From the NCBI RefSeq assembly GCF_016785185.1, contig NZ_JAEKDY010000004.1: DNA of 64,000 nucleotides. One strand, given 5' to 3'. The notes under the pieces were generated by a model. That model did not search any database and was not told the DNA's origin. It worked only from the letters and a program-made list of their open reading frames with translations. Shown piece by piece: positions 1-8,639 of this stretch. The stretch comes from Heyndrickxia sporothermodurans (GTDB lineage: Bacteria; Bacillota; Bacilli; Bacillales; Bacillaceae_C). Position 1 is the stretch's first letter. Each line of letters starts with the position of its first letter. The translations under genes were made by a program, and so were the position numbers.

Positions 1-20
1 CACGGCTCTAGAAAATTAGC

Positions 21-1718
21 TTACCCTAATTTGTCGTCTTTTTCGAGCTTTTTGCGTTCTTCATCTATTAATGAGCGTCTTAAAATTTTTCCGACTGCTG
101 TTTTTGGCAATTCATTCCTAAATTCATACAATCTAGGCACCTTATATGCGGCTAAATATTTTCGAGAAAATTTATTTAATTCTTCTTCAGTTACTTTTGC
201 GTTTTCTTTTAATACAACATAGGCTTTTACAGTCTCTCCTCTATACGGATCAGGTATACCAGCTACGACAGCCTCTTGGATATCAGGATGCTCATATAAA
301 ACTTCCTCAATTTCACGAGGATATATATTATAACCACCCGCAATGATAATATCTTTTTTCCGATCAACGATATAGAAATATCCTTGTTCATCCATGTAAC
401 CCACATCGCCAGTAAATAACCAGCCATCTTTTAATACTTGCTCAGTCTCTTCCGGTCGATTCCAATAGCCTTTCATCACTTGTGGACCTTTAACTGCGAG
501 TTCTCCTATTTCACCCGCCGGTAAAGGCTTTCCATCCTCCAATGAAAAAATTGCAGCATCCGTATCTGGCCACGGAACGCCAATACTTCCTTTCACCCTT
601 TCTCCTGACCATAAAAAATTGGCATGAGTAATTGGTGAGGATTCGGATAAACCATATCCTTCAACTAATTTTCCACCAGTAACCTTTTCAAATTTTTGCT
701 GTACTTCAATTGGTAAGGCTGCTGAGCCGCTTACACATGAATTAATGGATGATAAATCGTATTTTTCAATATTTGGACGATTTAATAAACCAATATAAAT
801 TGTTGGAGCACCAGGAAATATTGTTGGTCGCTGTTTTTGAATCGTTTTTAATGTAGTTTCTGCATCAAATTTAGGGAGTAATACCATTTTATATCCTTGC
901 ATGACTGAAAGCAGTAAGACAGCTGTCATTCCATAAACATGGAAGAATGGTAATAGGCCCAGAACCGTTTCTTCTCCCTTTTTTGCCTTATAAATCCAAG
1001 CATCACACATAGATGCATTTGCAATTAAGTTTTTATGAGTTAACATAACACCTTTTGGAAAACCCGTCGTCCCACCTGTATATTGTAACAACGCGAGATC
1101 GTTTTCAAAATCAAATTCATTTTCTAACGGAATGGCCTGCATATCAGTTAGTATTCTCTTTAATAGATGATGGTTACCTTCATGATTAATATTCACGGCT
1201 ATCCCTGTTTGTTTCTTTTGAATAAAGGGATATATTAAGTTTTTCGGGAAAGGCAAATAATCTTTGACAGCGGTTACAATTATATGTTTGATTGATGTTT
1301 TTCCCATCACTTTACTCACTCGGGGGAATAAAATATCCAATGTTAAAATAACTTCTGCTCCTGAATCTTCCATTTGATATTCCAATTCTCTTTCTGTATA
1401 AAGAGGATTTGTCTGTACTACAACTCCTCCTGCATATAATACTCCAAAATAACCGATAACTGATTGTGGACCATTTGGCAGCATTATAGCAACTCTGTCG
1501 CCTTTTTTTATTCCTAGTTTTCTTAAATAATTTGCAAATTTTAGTGCGGATTCATAAATTTCCTGATACGTAATATTTTTTCCCATAAAATGAACGGCTA
1601 TTTTATTTGAGTAATTCTTCGCTGCTTCCGTTAAATAAGAATGGACCGGTTTTTCTTCATATGATAACGTTGCCGGTATTTCCTTTGGATACTGTGACAG
1701 CCAAGGCTTTTGTTCCAT
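21..1718 (-). CDS. lcfA: Long-chain fatty-acid--CoA ligase
   Basis: This ANL-superfamily enzyme activates long-chain fatty acids to acyl-CoA with ATP for beta-oxidation. The AMP-binding motif YTGGTTGFPKG lies at about residues 213-223, and the C-terminal catalytic lysine region (LPKTAVGKILRR) is intact. At 565 aa it is close to B. subtilis LcfA and collinear with it. I chose the ATG at 1718 because GAGGAGG lies just upstream; a TTG at 1733 in the same frame would sit upstream of that site. In B. subtilis fadR, fadB and etfBA follow this gene; here they would lie beyond the left edge. A sigma-A-type promoter and a FadR-like box lie upstream. Confidence 0.95.
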   Translation of the reverse strand: MEQKPWLSQYPKEIPATLSYEEKPVHSYLTEAAKNYSNKIAVHFMGKNITYQEIYESALKFANYLRKLGIKKGDRVAIMLPNGPQSVIGYFGVLYAGGVVVQTNPLYTERELEYQMEDSGAEVILTLDILFPRVSKVMGKTSIKHIIVTAVKDYLPFPKNLIYPFIQKKQTGIAVNINHEGNHHLLKRILTDMQAIPLENEFDFENDLALLQYTGGTTGFPKGVMLTHKNLIANASMCDAWIYKAKKGEETVLGLLPFFHVYGMTAVLLLSVMQGYKMVLLPKFDAETTLKTIQKQRPTIFPGAPTIYIGLLNRPNIEKYDLSSINSCVSGSAALPIEVQQKFEKVTGGKLVEGYGLSESSPITHANFLWSGERVKGSIGVPWPDTDAAIFSLEDGKPLPAGEIGELAVKGPQVMKGYWNRPEETEQVLKDGWLFTGDVGYMDEQGYFYIVDRKKDIIIAGGYNIYPREIEEVLYEHPDIQEAVVAGIPDPYRGETVKAYVVLKENAKVTEEELNKFSRKYLAAYKVPRLYEFRNELPKTAVGKILRRSLIDEERKKLEKDDKLG

Positions 1719-1764
1719 ATGTCCCCTCCTCAAATGGTGTTAGAAAATTTTCACTTATTACTCT

Positions 1765-1793
1765 ATTATAGACTATTACGTAAATGGTTACAA
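1765..1793 (-). promoter_or_regulatory. Sigma-A-type promoter of lcfA
   Basis: On the minus strand there is a -35 TTGTAA (1788-1793) and a perfect -10 TATAAT (1765-1770) with a 17-nt spacer, about 45 nt upstream of the lcfA start codon. Confidence 0.7.
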
Positions 1794-1807
1794 TTTGAAA
1801 TGAATAG

Positions 1808-1825
1808 AAAATGAATCATTGTTCA
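1808..1825 (-). promoter_or_regulatory. Possible FadR (TetR-type) operator upstream of lcfA
   Basis: The minus strand reads TGAACAATGATTCATTTT. I count about 11 matches in the 16 defined positions of the B. subtilis FadR box (TGAATGA-NTAN-TCATTCA). It lies just upstream of the lcfA -35 element. The region also contains other TGAAT/ATTCA half-sites. The assignment rests on motif similarity and on lcfA being a known FadR target in B. subtilis. Confidence 0.4.
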
Positions 1826-1858
1826 TTTTTTATTCATTTCCGCTACAGGTCCTTGACT

Positions 1859-1893
1859 ATAAAAAAAGACTGAGCACACAAATGTCAGTCTTT
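1859..1893 (-). terminator. Rho-independent terminator after the 26-aa peptide gene
   Basis: A 9-bp stem (AAAGACTGA / TCAGTCTTT) with an 11-nt loop is followed on the minus strand by a run of Us. It lies 10 nt beyond the small gene ending at 1903. Confidence 0.75.
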
Positions 1894-1902
1894 CATTATT
1901 AT

Positions 1903-1983
1903 TTATGTCATTATGACATAGATTATACCCACTACTAAGAAACATGCACATACAGCGAGTAAAACTTTTGCTAATGTTTCCAT
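1903..1983 (-). CDS. Small single-pass membrane peptide, 26 aa
   Basis: The frame runs from an ATG at 1983 to a TAA at 1903 and encodes 26 residues beginning METLAKVLL and ending YVIMT. Residues 6-25 form one hydrophobic segment containing two cysteines. AGGTGAG lies 9 nt before the start and a good terminator follows the stop, so it looks like a real expressed gene downstream of yshE. I do not recognise a family. It could be a membrane-inserted regulatory peptide of the kind common in Bacillus, but no function can be assigned. Confidence 0.6.
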   Translation of the reverse strand: METLAKVLLAVCACFLVVGIIYVIMT

Positions 1984-2016
1984 TTGCTTATCTCACCTAT
2001 TTCCTTCCAAGTTACC

Positions 2017-2427
2017 TTATGAAATGCTTTCTCCAACAACAAATGATAATCCAATTGAAATTATCATCGAAATTAAGCCAACTGCTCGATTATCCTTTTC
2101 AATTTCAACATCTATTTTAAACTTTGGGGTCAAAAATTCATAGATAAAATATCCTATTAGTAGCAATAGGAATCCGTAAAATCCCCATCCTATCATGACA
2201 AAAAGAGAATCATGATGTTGTATTGAATATCTGAAAATATTGGCAATCCCGAAAATCTTTCCTCCAGTTGCCATTGCTACCGCAACATTACCCTTTTTAA
2301 TCTCTTCCCAATTTCGATACTTTGTAACGATTTCAAATATGACTAAAAACACAACCATACATAAAACTACGACACTATAATATCCTGCTGTTAAAACAAA
2401 GGGATTTTCCCAAAAATGATTCATCAT
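2017..2427 (-). CDS. yshE: DUF350 family membrane protein YshE
   Basis: This 136-residue protein has four predicted membrane segments (roughly residues 15-38, 45-65, 72-98 and 114-134) and resembles the DUF350 family, as does B. subtilis YshE, which sits at the same place between mutS2 and lcfA. The function is unknown. The start is uncertain: AAGGAG lies 7 nt before a GTG at 2430 and 10 nt before an ATG at 2427, and a further ATG follows at 2424; I report the first ATG. It probably shares a transcript with mutS2 upstream. Confidence 0.85.
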   Translation of the reverse strand: MMNHFWENPFVLTAGYYSVVVLCMVVFLVIFEIVTKYRNWEEIKKGNVAVAMATGGKIFGIANIFRYSIQHHDSLFVMIGWGFYGFLLLLIGYFIYEFLTPKFKIDVEIEKDNRAVGLISMIISIGLSFVVGESIS

Positions 2428-2478
2428 CACTCATTGACTCCTTAATATCTCGAATAGGTTTTCGGTAAAGGTATGTCT

Positions 2479-4833
2479 TTACTTAAATTCAACGACAGTA
2501 ATTCCGCTTCCGCCTTCACCTGCATCACCTAATCTTATACGTTTTACCGAGCGATGATGTTTCAAATATTCTTGAACTCCTTGACGAAGTGCCCCTGTTC
2601 CTTTTCCGTGAATAATTGATACACGCGGGTAGCCTGCTAATAATGCATCATCAATATACTTTTCTACCTTAAGTAGGGCGTTCTCGTATCTTTCACCACG
2701 TAGGTCAAGCTCTAATCCGACATGATAATCTTTACCCTTCACAGTTGCAAGAGGCTTTGTTTCAACTTTTTGCTGTGATTGGATAAATTCCATGTCGGAT
2801 TCCTTTACTTTCATTTTCATAATTCCCATTTGTACTTGCCATTCTTCATCATTAACTTTTTCCAGTAAGTGGCCTTTTTGATTAAAACTAATGACTTTCA
2901 CTTCATCTCCGGGAACAAATTGATGCTTTTTATTTACTGATTTTTTAACTGATTTCTTTTCAAGTGTAGGTACAGCATCTGCCAAACGTTTTCGTGCTTC
3001 AATTAACTCGTGTTCCTTTATCACTGCTTGGTTATTGAGTCGCATCTTACGTAAAGAACGGATAATTTCTTCCGCTTCTTCTTTTGCTTCCTCAATGACC
3101 TTCGCCGCCTTTAATTCCGCCTTTTCAAACATTTTGTCTCGTTGTTCGTAAAATTCGATCATTTGTTTTTGTAAATCTTTATGTAGCTTTTCGGCATCTT
3201 TTAAATAGTCGAGTGCTTCTTGGTGTTCTCTTTCGGCTTCGCGTTTGCTTTTTTCTAAAGAAGCAATCATATTTTCCACTTGATTCGTATCCGCACCAAT
3301 ATATGATTTGGCATGTTGAATAACATGTTCAGATAACCCTAATCGTTTCGAAATTTCAAACGCATTACTTCTTCCGGGTACACCAATCAATAGTCGATAA
3401 GTTGGACTTAACGTTTCCACGTTAAATTCAACACTTGCATTAATCACTCCTTCTCGATTATACCCATATGCCTTTAGCTCAGGATAATGAGTAGTAGCAA
3501 CCACTTTTGCCCCTCGTCCGTACACTTCGTCCAAAATTGAAATTGCCAGCGCTGCACCTTCCTGTGGATCGGTTCCAGCACCTAATTCATCGAAGAGGAC
3601 AAGGCTTTCATGATCAACATGCTTCAAAATATCTACAATATTTACCATATGGGAGGAGAAGGTACTTAAGCTTTGCTCGATCGATTGTTCATCACCAATA
3701 TCAGCGAATACTTCTTTAAATACAGAGACTTCAGAACCATCCAAAGCAGGAATTTGTAATCCGGCTTGTGCCATTAATGTACAAATCCCTATTGTTTTAA
3801 GTGTAATGGTTTTTCCACCTGTATTTGGCCCCGTTATAACAATAGAAGTATAGTCTTTCCCTAAGGTGATATCATTTGCAACTGCTTCATCGATAGGCAA
3901 TAACGGATGTCTTGCTTTATTTAATTGGATAATCCCTTGATTGTTTATGATTGGCTTTGTCGCTTTAATTGTTTTTCCGAAGCGTGCTTTTGCAAAGATA
4001 AAATCAAATTCTCCCATGATTTCGACCATGGTAGCTAACTCATCACCCGAATCAGCAACTTCTGCTGATAATTCGCTTAATATCCGTTCAATTTCTTGTT
4101 GTTCCTTCATATGAAGTTCTCTTAACTGATTATTCAGTTCTACGACAGATTGCGGCTCAATAAAAAGGGTTTGTCCAGATGCTGATTGATCATGAACGAT
4201 TCCACCATAATTAGATCGATATTCTTGTTTTACAGGAATCACGTAACGATCATTTCTTATTGTTATGATTGCATCAGAAAGCATTTTGGCAGCATTTCGA
4301 GAACGAATCAAGCTTTCAAGTTTTTCACGAATTCTACTTTCATTTGAACGTAATTTTTGACGGATTTGTCGCAACGTTTCACTCGCTCCATCAAGAACTT
4401 CTCCATTTTCATCAATCGCGTTTTTAATTTTGTGTTCAAGTGGTGTAAGAATCGTGATTTGTTCCGCCTTTTCTTCAAGAATCGGAATCTCAACTGCATT
4501 TTCAAGCAAACCTTCGATAAATCTTTTCATTGTTCGCGCTGCATAAATAGTGCTGGCGGTTTGAACTAATTCCATAGCATTTAATATCCCGCCAATTTGA
4601 GCCCTTTTTATATGTGGTCGAATATCGTAAATCCCTGTTAACGGTGCATGACCTTTTAGCCGAAGTACATGGCTGGCCTCATCTGTTTCTGCCTGTATTT
4701 CCAATACCTCATCGTATGAGGAAGATGGAACTAATTCACGTATTTTAGCTTGTCCAAGTGACGAGGATGCATGCTCCAAAAGCAATTCTTTAATTTTGTT
4801 AAATTCTAATGTTTTAAGTATTTTTTCTTGCAT
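2479..4833 (-). CDS. mutS2: Endonuclease MutS2
   Basis: MutS2 is a MutS-like ATPase with a C-terminal Smr domain; family members act in recombination control and in rescue of collided ribosomes. The Walker A motif GPNTGGKT is at about residues 335-342, the Walker B/LFDELGAGTDP segment follows, a long charged coiled coil spans about 515-630, and the Smr domain is at about 708-784 with LDLRGERYE and HGKGTGALR. The 784 aa match B. subtilis MutS2 in length. The ATG at 4833 starts MQEKIL as in homologues; GGAGG is 13 nt upstream, rather far. An in-frame TTG at 4845 is too close to that site. Confidence 0.96.
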   Translation of the reverse strand: MQEKILKTLEFNKIKELLLEHASSSLGQAKIRELVPSSSYDEVLEIQAETDEASHVLRLKGHAPLTGIYDIRPHIKRAQIGGILNAMELVQTASTIYAARTMKRFIEGLLENAVEIPILEEKAEQITILTPLEHKIKNAIDENGEVLDGASETLRQIRQKLRSNESRIREKLESLIRSRNAAKMLSDAIITIRNDRYVIPVKQEYRSNYGGIVHDQSASGQTLFIEPQSVVELNNQLRELHMKEQQEIERILSELSAEVADSGDELATMVEIMGEFDFIFAKARFGKTIKATKPIINNQGIIQLNKARHPLLPIDEAVANDITLGKDYTSIVITGPNTGGKTITLKTIGICTLMAQAGLQIPALDGSEVSVFKEVFADIGDEQSIEQSLSTFSSHMVNIVDILKHVDHESLVLFDELGAGTDPQEGAALAISILDEVYGRGAKVVATTHYPELKAYGYNREGVINASVEFNVETLSPTYRLLIGVPGRSNAFEISKRLGLSEHVIQHAKSYIGADTNQVENMIASLEKSKREAEREHQEALDYLKDAEKLHKDLQKQMIEFYEQRDKMFEKAELKAAKVIEEAKEEAEEIIRSLRKMRLNNQAVIKEHELIEARKRLADAVPTLEKKSVKKSVNKKHQFVPGDEVKVISFNQKGHLLEKVNDEEWQVQMGIMKMKVKESDMEFIQSQQKVETKPLATVKGKDYHVGLELDLRGERYENALLKVEKYIDDALLAGYPRVSIIHGKGTGALRQGVQEYLKHHRSVKRIRLGDAGEGGSGITVVEFK

Positions 4834-4919
4834 AACAAGTTGCAAGCCTCCTATTTCTCGAGGTTAGAGGTGAAAGGATGAAAAGATGTTTCCGATCTCA
4901 ACCTATAACCATTACCATT

Positions 4920-6629
4920 TTAACGATGTTTATTCCCCAAAAATTTCAATAGTTCCTCTGGTTCCATCGCATTAATTACTGTATCTTTTTCAATCCAACC
5001 CTTTCTTGCCGTACCTACACCATATTCCATATAATCTAGGTTTTTTATATTATGTGCATCTGTGTTTATGACTATTTTCACGCCATTTGCTTGCGCTTTT
5101 CGAACATTTTCCGCTGCTAAATCGAGTCGATTAGGATTCGCATTTAATTCAAGAACCGTATTCGTTTCCTTTGCTAATTCAATTAGTAAATCTATATCAA
5201 CGCTGTAGCCTTGCCTTCTCTCAATTAAGCGCCCGGTTGGATGAGCTATAATATCAACATGAGGATTATTCAAAGCAGTCTTTAATCTTTCCATAATTTT
5301 TGATTTTGGCTGGTTAAAATTAGAATGAATGGAAGCGATAACGATATCCAATTCCGCTAATACTTCATCTTCAAAATCAAGTGTACCATCCGGGAGAATA
5401 TCCATCTCAATCCCGGATAATATGAGGATATCATCATATTTCTCATTTAATTTTCTAATTTCTGCATTTTGTTCTCTTATTCTTTCCACTGTTAATCCAT
5501 TCGCTACTTTTAAATATTTCGAGTGGTCTGTAATCGCCATATATTTATAACCCTTTTGCCTACAAGCATTTACCATTTCTTCCAAGGAATTTGCTCCGTC
5601 AGACCAAGTCGTATGCATATGTAGATCACCGATAATATCATTTAATGAGATTAATTGTATATCGGAAGTAAAATCATCCACTTCATTGCCATCTTCTCGA
5701 ATTTCCGGTGGAATATATGGCAATCCGAAATGGTGAAAAAATTCCGTTTCATTGGCAAACGTAAGTACTTCACCTGTTTTTAGGTTTTCAACACCATATT
5801 CACTAATTTTCTCCCCACGTTTTTTGGCGAGTTGACGCATTCGTACATTATGTTCTTTTGAACCTGTAAAATGATGCAATGTGGTAGCAAATTCTATAGG
5901 ATGGACGAGACGAATATCTATATTAACTGTATCTGCAACACAGAGGGTAACTTTCGTATCTCCATCAGCAATTGCCTCAGATACTTCAAATAATCGAAAT
6001 AACTGTTCTTTAACTAGTTTTGGTTCTACCGTTGCAATTACATAATCTAAATCCTTCATCGTTTCTTGTACTCTTCTTAAACTTCCTGCTCGAGAAAATT
6101 GAATGACATTATCCATGGTAGATAATACCTCATCAAATAGTTCAATATATTTCAACATATATGGAATCGAAAAGCGACTAGGTTTTAAACCAAATTCCTC
6201 AATTGATTTCAAAATTTTATCTTCCGTTTTTGGTCCGAATCCTTTTAATTTTTGGACTAAGCCCTCTTCACATGCATCTTTTAGTGAATTAACGTCTGTA
6301 ATTCCTAATTCATGATACAAAGCAGCAATTTTTTTCCCTCCTAATCCCGGAAGTTGGAGGAGCGGGATCAATCCGGTTGGCAGCTCGTCCTGCAAACTTT
6401 TAAGTAGTGTGGACTTTCCCGTTTCGATAAATTCCTTTATTACTTCTGCGGTACCTTTTCCAATTCCCTCAATAATTGTAAAGTCTTCTATTTCACTTAA
6501 ACTTCTACGATCAGCCTCCAAGCTCTTAGCCGCTTTGCGATAAGCCGAAACCTTAAAGGAATTTTCTCCTTTTATTTCTAAATAAATAGCTATATGTTCT
6601 AATAATCGAATAATCGACTTTTTATCCAT
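4920..6629 (-). CDS. polX: DNA polymerase/3'-5' exonuclease PolX
   Basis: This family X DNA polymerase acts in gap-filling base excision repair. An N-terminal helix-hairpin-helix/Pol beta-like part (about residues 1-310) is fused to a C-terminal PHP phosphoesterase domain (about 330-560) with the metal motifs DLHMHTTWSDG, ITDHS, HPTGR and NTDAH. The 569-aa length is normal for the family (B. subtilis YshC/PolX). AAGGAGA precedes the ATG by 11 nt. It lies between cvpA-like yshB and mutS2, the order found in B. subtilis. Confidence 0.95.
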   Translation of the reverse strand: MDKKSIIRLLEHIAIYLEIKGENSFKVSAYRKAAKSLEADRRSLSEIEDFTIIEGIGKGTAEVIKEFIETGKSTLLKSLQDELPTGLIPLLQLPGLGGKKIAALYHELGITDVNSLKDACEEGLVQKLKGFGPKTEDKILKSIEEFGLKPSRFSIPYMLKYIELFDEVLSTMDNVIQFSRAGSLRRVQETMKDLDYVIATVEPKLVKEQLFRLFEVSEAIADGDTKVTLCVADTVNIDIRLVHPIEFATTLHHFTGSKEHNVRMRQLAKKRGEKISEYGVENLKTGEVLTFANETEFFHHFGLPYIPPEIREDGNEVDDFTSDIQLISLNDIIGDLHMHTTWSDGANSLEEMVNACRQKGYKYMAITDHSKYLKVANGLTVERIREQNAEIRKLNEKYDDILILSGIEMDILPDGTLDFEDEVLAELDIVIASIHSNFNQPKSKIMERLKTALNNPHVDIIAHPTGRLIERRQGYSVDIDLLIELAKETNTVLELNANPNRLDLAAENVRKAQANGVKIVINTDAHNIKNLDYMEYGVGTARKGWIEKDTVINAMEPEELLKFLGNKHR

Positions 6630-6725
6630 AACAAATTCAATCTCCTTTCTGTCGAAGAAAGCTCTTATGCTTGTATATTTACATATATACTAGCAAAAAT
6701 GATTTGAAAAGGCATGTAAAAAGAA

Positions 6726-6750
6726 AAAACTTCCCCATGAAGAGAAGTTT
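6726..6750 (-). terminator. Terminator at the end of yshB
   Basis: A 7-bp stem (AAACTTC / GAAGTTT) with a 10-nt loop is followed on the minus strand by a U-rich run. It directly abuts the yshB stop codon and separates zapA-yshB from polX. Confidence 0.6.
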
Positions 6751-7290
6751 CTACGAAATATTGCTAATCCACCAGTTTTCAATTTGATTTGAAAGTATTG
6801 GCGTATTTTTAATTATTCCTTTGGCAATAAATGATTGATCAAGTGCATGTTGAATCGATTCGATCGGAAGCAGGGCTCCAATATATAAGATGATGAAGAT
6901 AATTAAATAAACTTCGAGAAAGCCTAATATGCCCCCAGCCCAAACATTTAATTGTTTTAAGATCGGAATACGTGCAACAAAATCTAGTGCCGATCCAATA
7001 ATGTGTAAAATAATTTTTGTTGCAAAGAAAATAATAGCAAAAGCAATTGCCCGATAATAGGCATCTTCTAGATTTAATCCACTTAATAACATGGATATCG
7101 ATTTGTTTTCATCCAATGCCGGATACGGTATCCATAGTTTAAGATGTGGTGCTAAATCTTTAAAATACATATACGCTACAGCAAATGCAATAATAAAACC
7201 GGTAATATGAATGAGCTGAAGAATAAATCCTCTCTTCAGACCAACAAAAAATCCAATGATTAAGATTAATAGAATAACTAAATTAACCAT
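6751..7290 (-). CDS. yshB: CvpA family membrane protein YshB
   Basis: This 179-aa polytopic membrane protein belongs to the CvpA (colicin V production) family, with hydrophobic segments at about residues 2-15, 24-44, 78-100 and 122-142. The biochemical role is not established for the Bacillus protein. The ATG at 7290 is 4 nt from the end of zapA, so the two are probably co-translated, as in B. subtilis zapA-yshB. Confidence 0.88.
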   Translation of the reverse strand: MVNLVILLILIIGFFVGLKRGFILQLIHITGFIIAFAVAYMYFKDLAPHLKLWIPYPALDENKSISMLLSGLNLEDAYYRAIAFAIIFFATKIILHIIGSALDFVARIPILKQLNVWAGGILGFLEVYLIIFIILYIGALLPIESIQHALDQSFIAKGIIKNTPILSNQIENWWISNIS

Positions 7291-7294
7291 GACT

Positions 7295-7549
7295 TCAGTC
7301 CTTTAATTGTTGAAGTTGATTTTCGAGAATCTCTATTTTTTCCTGCAATTTTAAATAATCATGTACGGCGTTTACAGCTGTTAAAACAGCAAGTTTACTA
7401 GTATCTAATGAGGGGTTTTGGGACCTAATATCACGCATTTTCTCATCAACTAATGAGGCAACATGGCGTATATGATTTGCCGAATCCGTACCGACAATAG
7501 TATATTGCTGTCCATATATCCCGACCGTTATGCGATTTTTTTCAGTCAA
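7295..7549 (-). CDS. zapA: Cell division protein ZapA
   Basis: ZapA is a small cytosolic protein that binds FtsZ and promotes Z-ring bundling. The 84-residue product has the ZapA core (ITVGIYGQQYTIVG, then a DEKMR helix) and a C-terminal coiled coil (LKLQEKIEILENQLQQLKD). I chose a TTG start at 7549 because GAGGGGG lies 9 nt upstream and the length then matches B. subtilis ZapA (85 aa). The frame is open 26 codons further upstream, but that extension has no counterpart in the family. It is followed at once by yshB. Confidence 0.9.
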   Translation of the reverse strand: MTEKNRITVGIYGQQYTIVGTDSANHIRHVASLVDEKMRDIRSQNPSLDTSKLAVLTAVNAVHDYLKLQEKIEILENQLQQLKD

Positions 7550-7691
7550 TCTTTTTTGCCCCCTCGGTTTAAAAATCCTATTGTTTATAATAACATGGAA
7601 TGAATAAGTTGGAAAGATTTTGTCCATTAATGTCGAAAGTATCTAATTTCGTATACAACATATTATATAATTACTAATGGAGGTTGTTCAT

Positions 7692-8612
7692 ATGTCAAAC
7701 ACTGTCATAAAAGTTTCCCATGAAATGATAAATAAAATGAAGGATTATTATTCACAGTCACTCCTTGAAAAAAATCCACCTGGAGCAATTTTTACTGCTA
7801 AACAAAATGGCTGCACGATTACAGCTTACCGATCAGGAAAGGTTATGTTCCAAGGAAATTTCCATTCCGATGAAGCTAGTAAATGGGGAGAAGCTTCAAC
7901 AATCCCAAAAAAGACAAAGGTAAATAAAACATCTGGAAAACCGTTACCGCCCGACATTTCAACAATGTCACTGATTGGCTCTGATGAAGTAGGAACAGGT
8001 GATTATTTTGGACCTATCACAGTTGTTAGTGCCTATGTTAAAAAGGAACAAATCCCTTTGCTAAAGGAGTTGGGCGTAAAGGACTCTAAAGATCTTTCCG
8101 ACCCCCAAATTGTCACGATCGCCAAGGATTTGCTTCACGTCATTCCTTACAGTCTATTAATATTACATAATGAAAAATACAATCAATTGCAAGCAAGTGG
8201 AATGACACAAGGTAAAATGAAAGCATTATTACATAACAAAGCATTGAATAATCTTTTGAAAAAAATACCCGAAAAACCCGAAGCAATTTTGATTGATCAA
8301 TTCGTTGAAGCAGATACGTATTATCGTCATTTAAAGGGACAAAAAGAAATATGCACCGAAAATGTTTACTTTAGTACGAAAGGAGAAAGTGTCCATCTTG
8401 CAGTAGCAGCAGCCTCTATCTTAGCAAGATATGCATTTATAAAAGAATTTGATAAATTAAGTGAAAAAGCAGGATTCACCTTACCAAAAGGGGCAGGACA
8501 CCAGGTCGATAAGGCTGCTGCACGATTAATTAAAAAGAAAGGCCGTCCTGCTTTAAAAGATTTTGCTAAAATTCATTTTGCTAACACGGAAAAGGCATTA
8601 AAGTTAATATAA
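7692..8612 (+). CDS. rnhC: Ribonuclease HIII
   Basis: RNase HIII cleaves RNA in RNA/DNA hybrids and helps remove R-loops and primers. The catalytic motif DEVGTGDYFG starts at residue 98, and the N-terminal ~85 residues form the TBP-like substrate-binding domain typical of type HIII. The protein is 306 aa. The ATG at 7692 has GGAGG 8 nt upstream and is preferred over an in-frame start at 7677. The gene is divergent from zapA and convergent with pheT, sharing a bidirectional terminator with it. Confidence 0.94.
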   Translation: MSNTVIKVSHEMINKMKDYYSQSLLEKNPPGAIFTAKQNGCTITAYRSGKVMFQGNFHSDEASKWGEASTIPKKTKVNKTSGKPLPPDISTMSLIGSDEVGTGDYFGPITVVSAYVKKEQIPLLKELGVKDSKDLSDPQIVTIAKDLLHVIPYSLLILHNEKYNQLQASGMTQGKMKALLHNKALNNLLKKIPEKPEAILIDQFVEADTYYRHLKGQKEICTENVYFSTKGESVHLAVAAASILARYAFIKEFDKLSEKAGFTLPKGAGHQVDKAAARLIKKKGRPALKDFAKIHFANTEKALKLI

Positions 8613-8639
8613 AAAAACGCGGAAGCTCCGCGTTTTTTT
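8611..8639. terminator. Bidirectional terminator between rnhC and pheT
   Basis: CGCGGA and TCCGCG form the core of a stem flanked by runs of A and T, so it works in both directions. The pheT stop codon overlaps its right edge. Confidence 0.85.
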
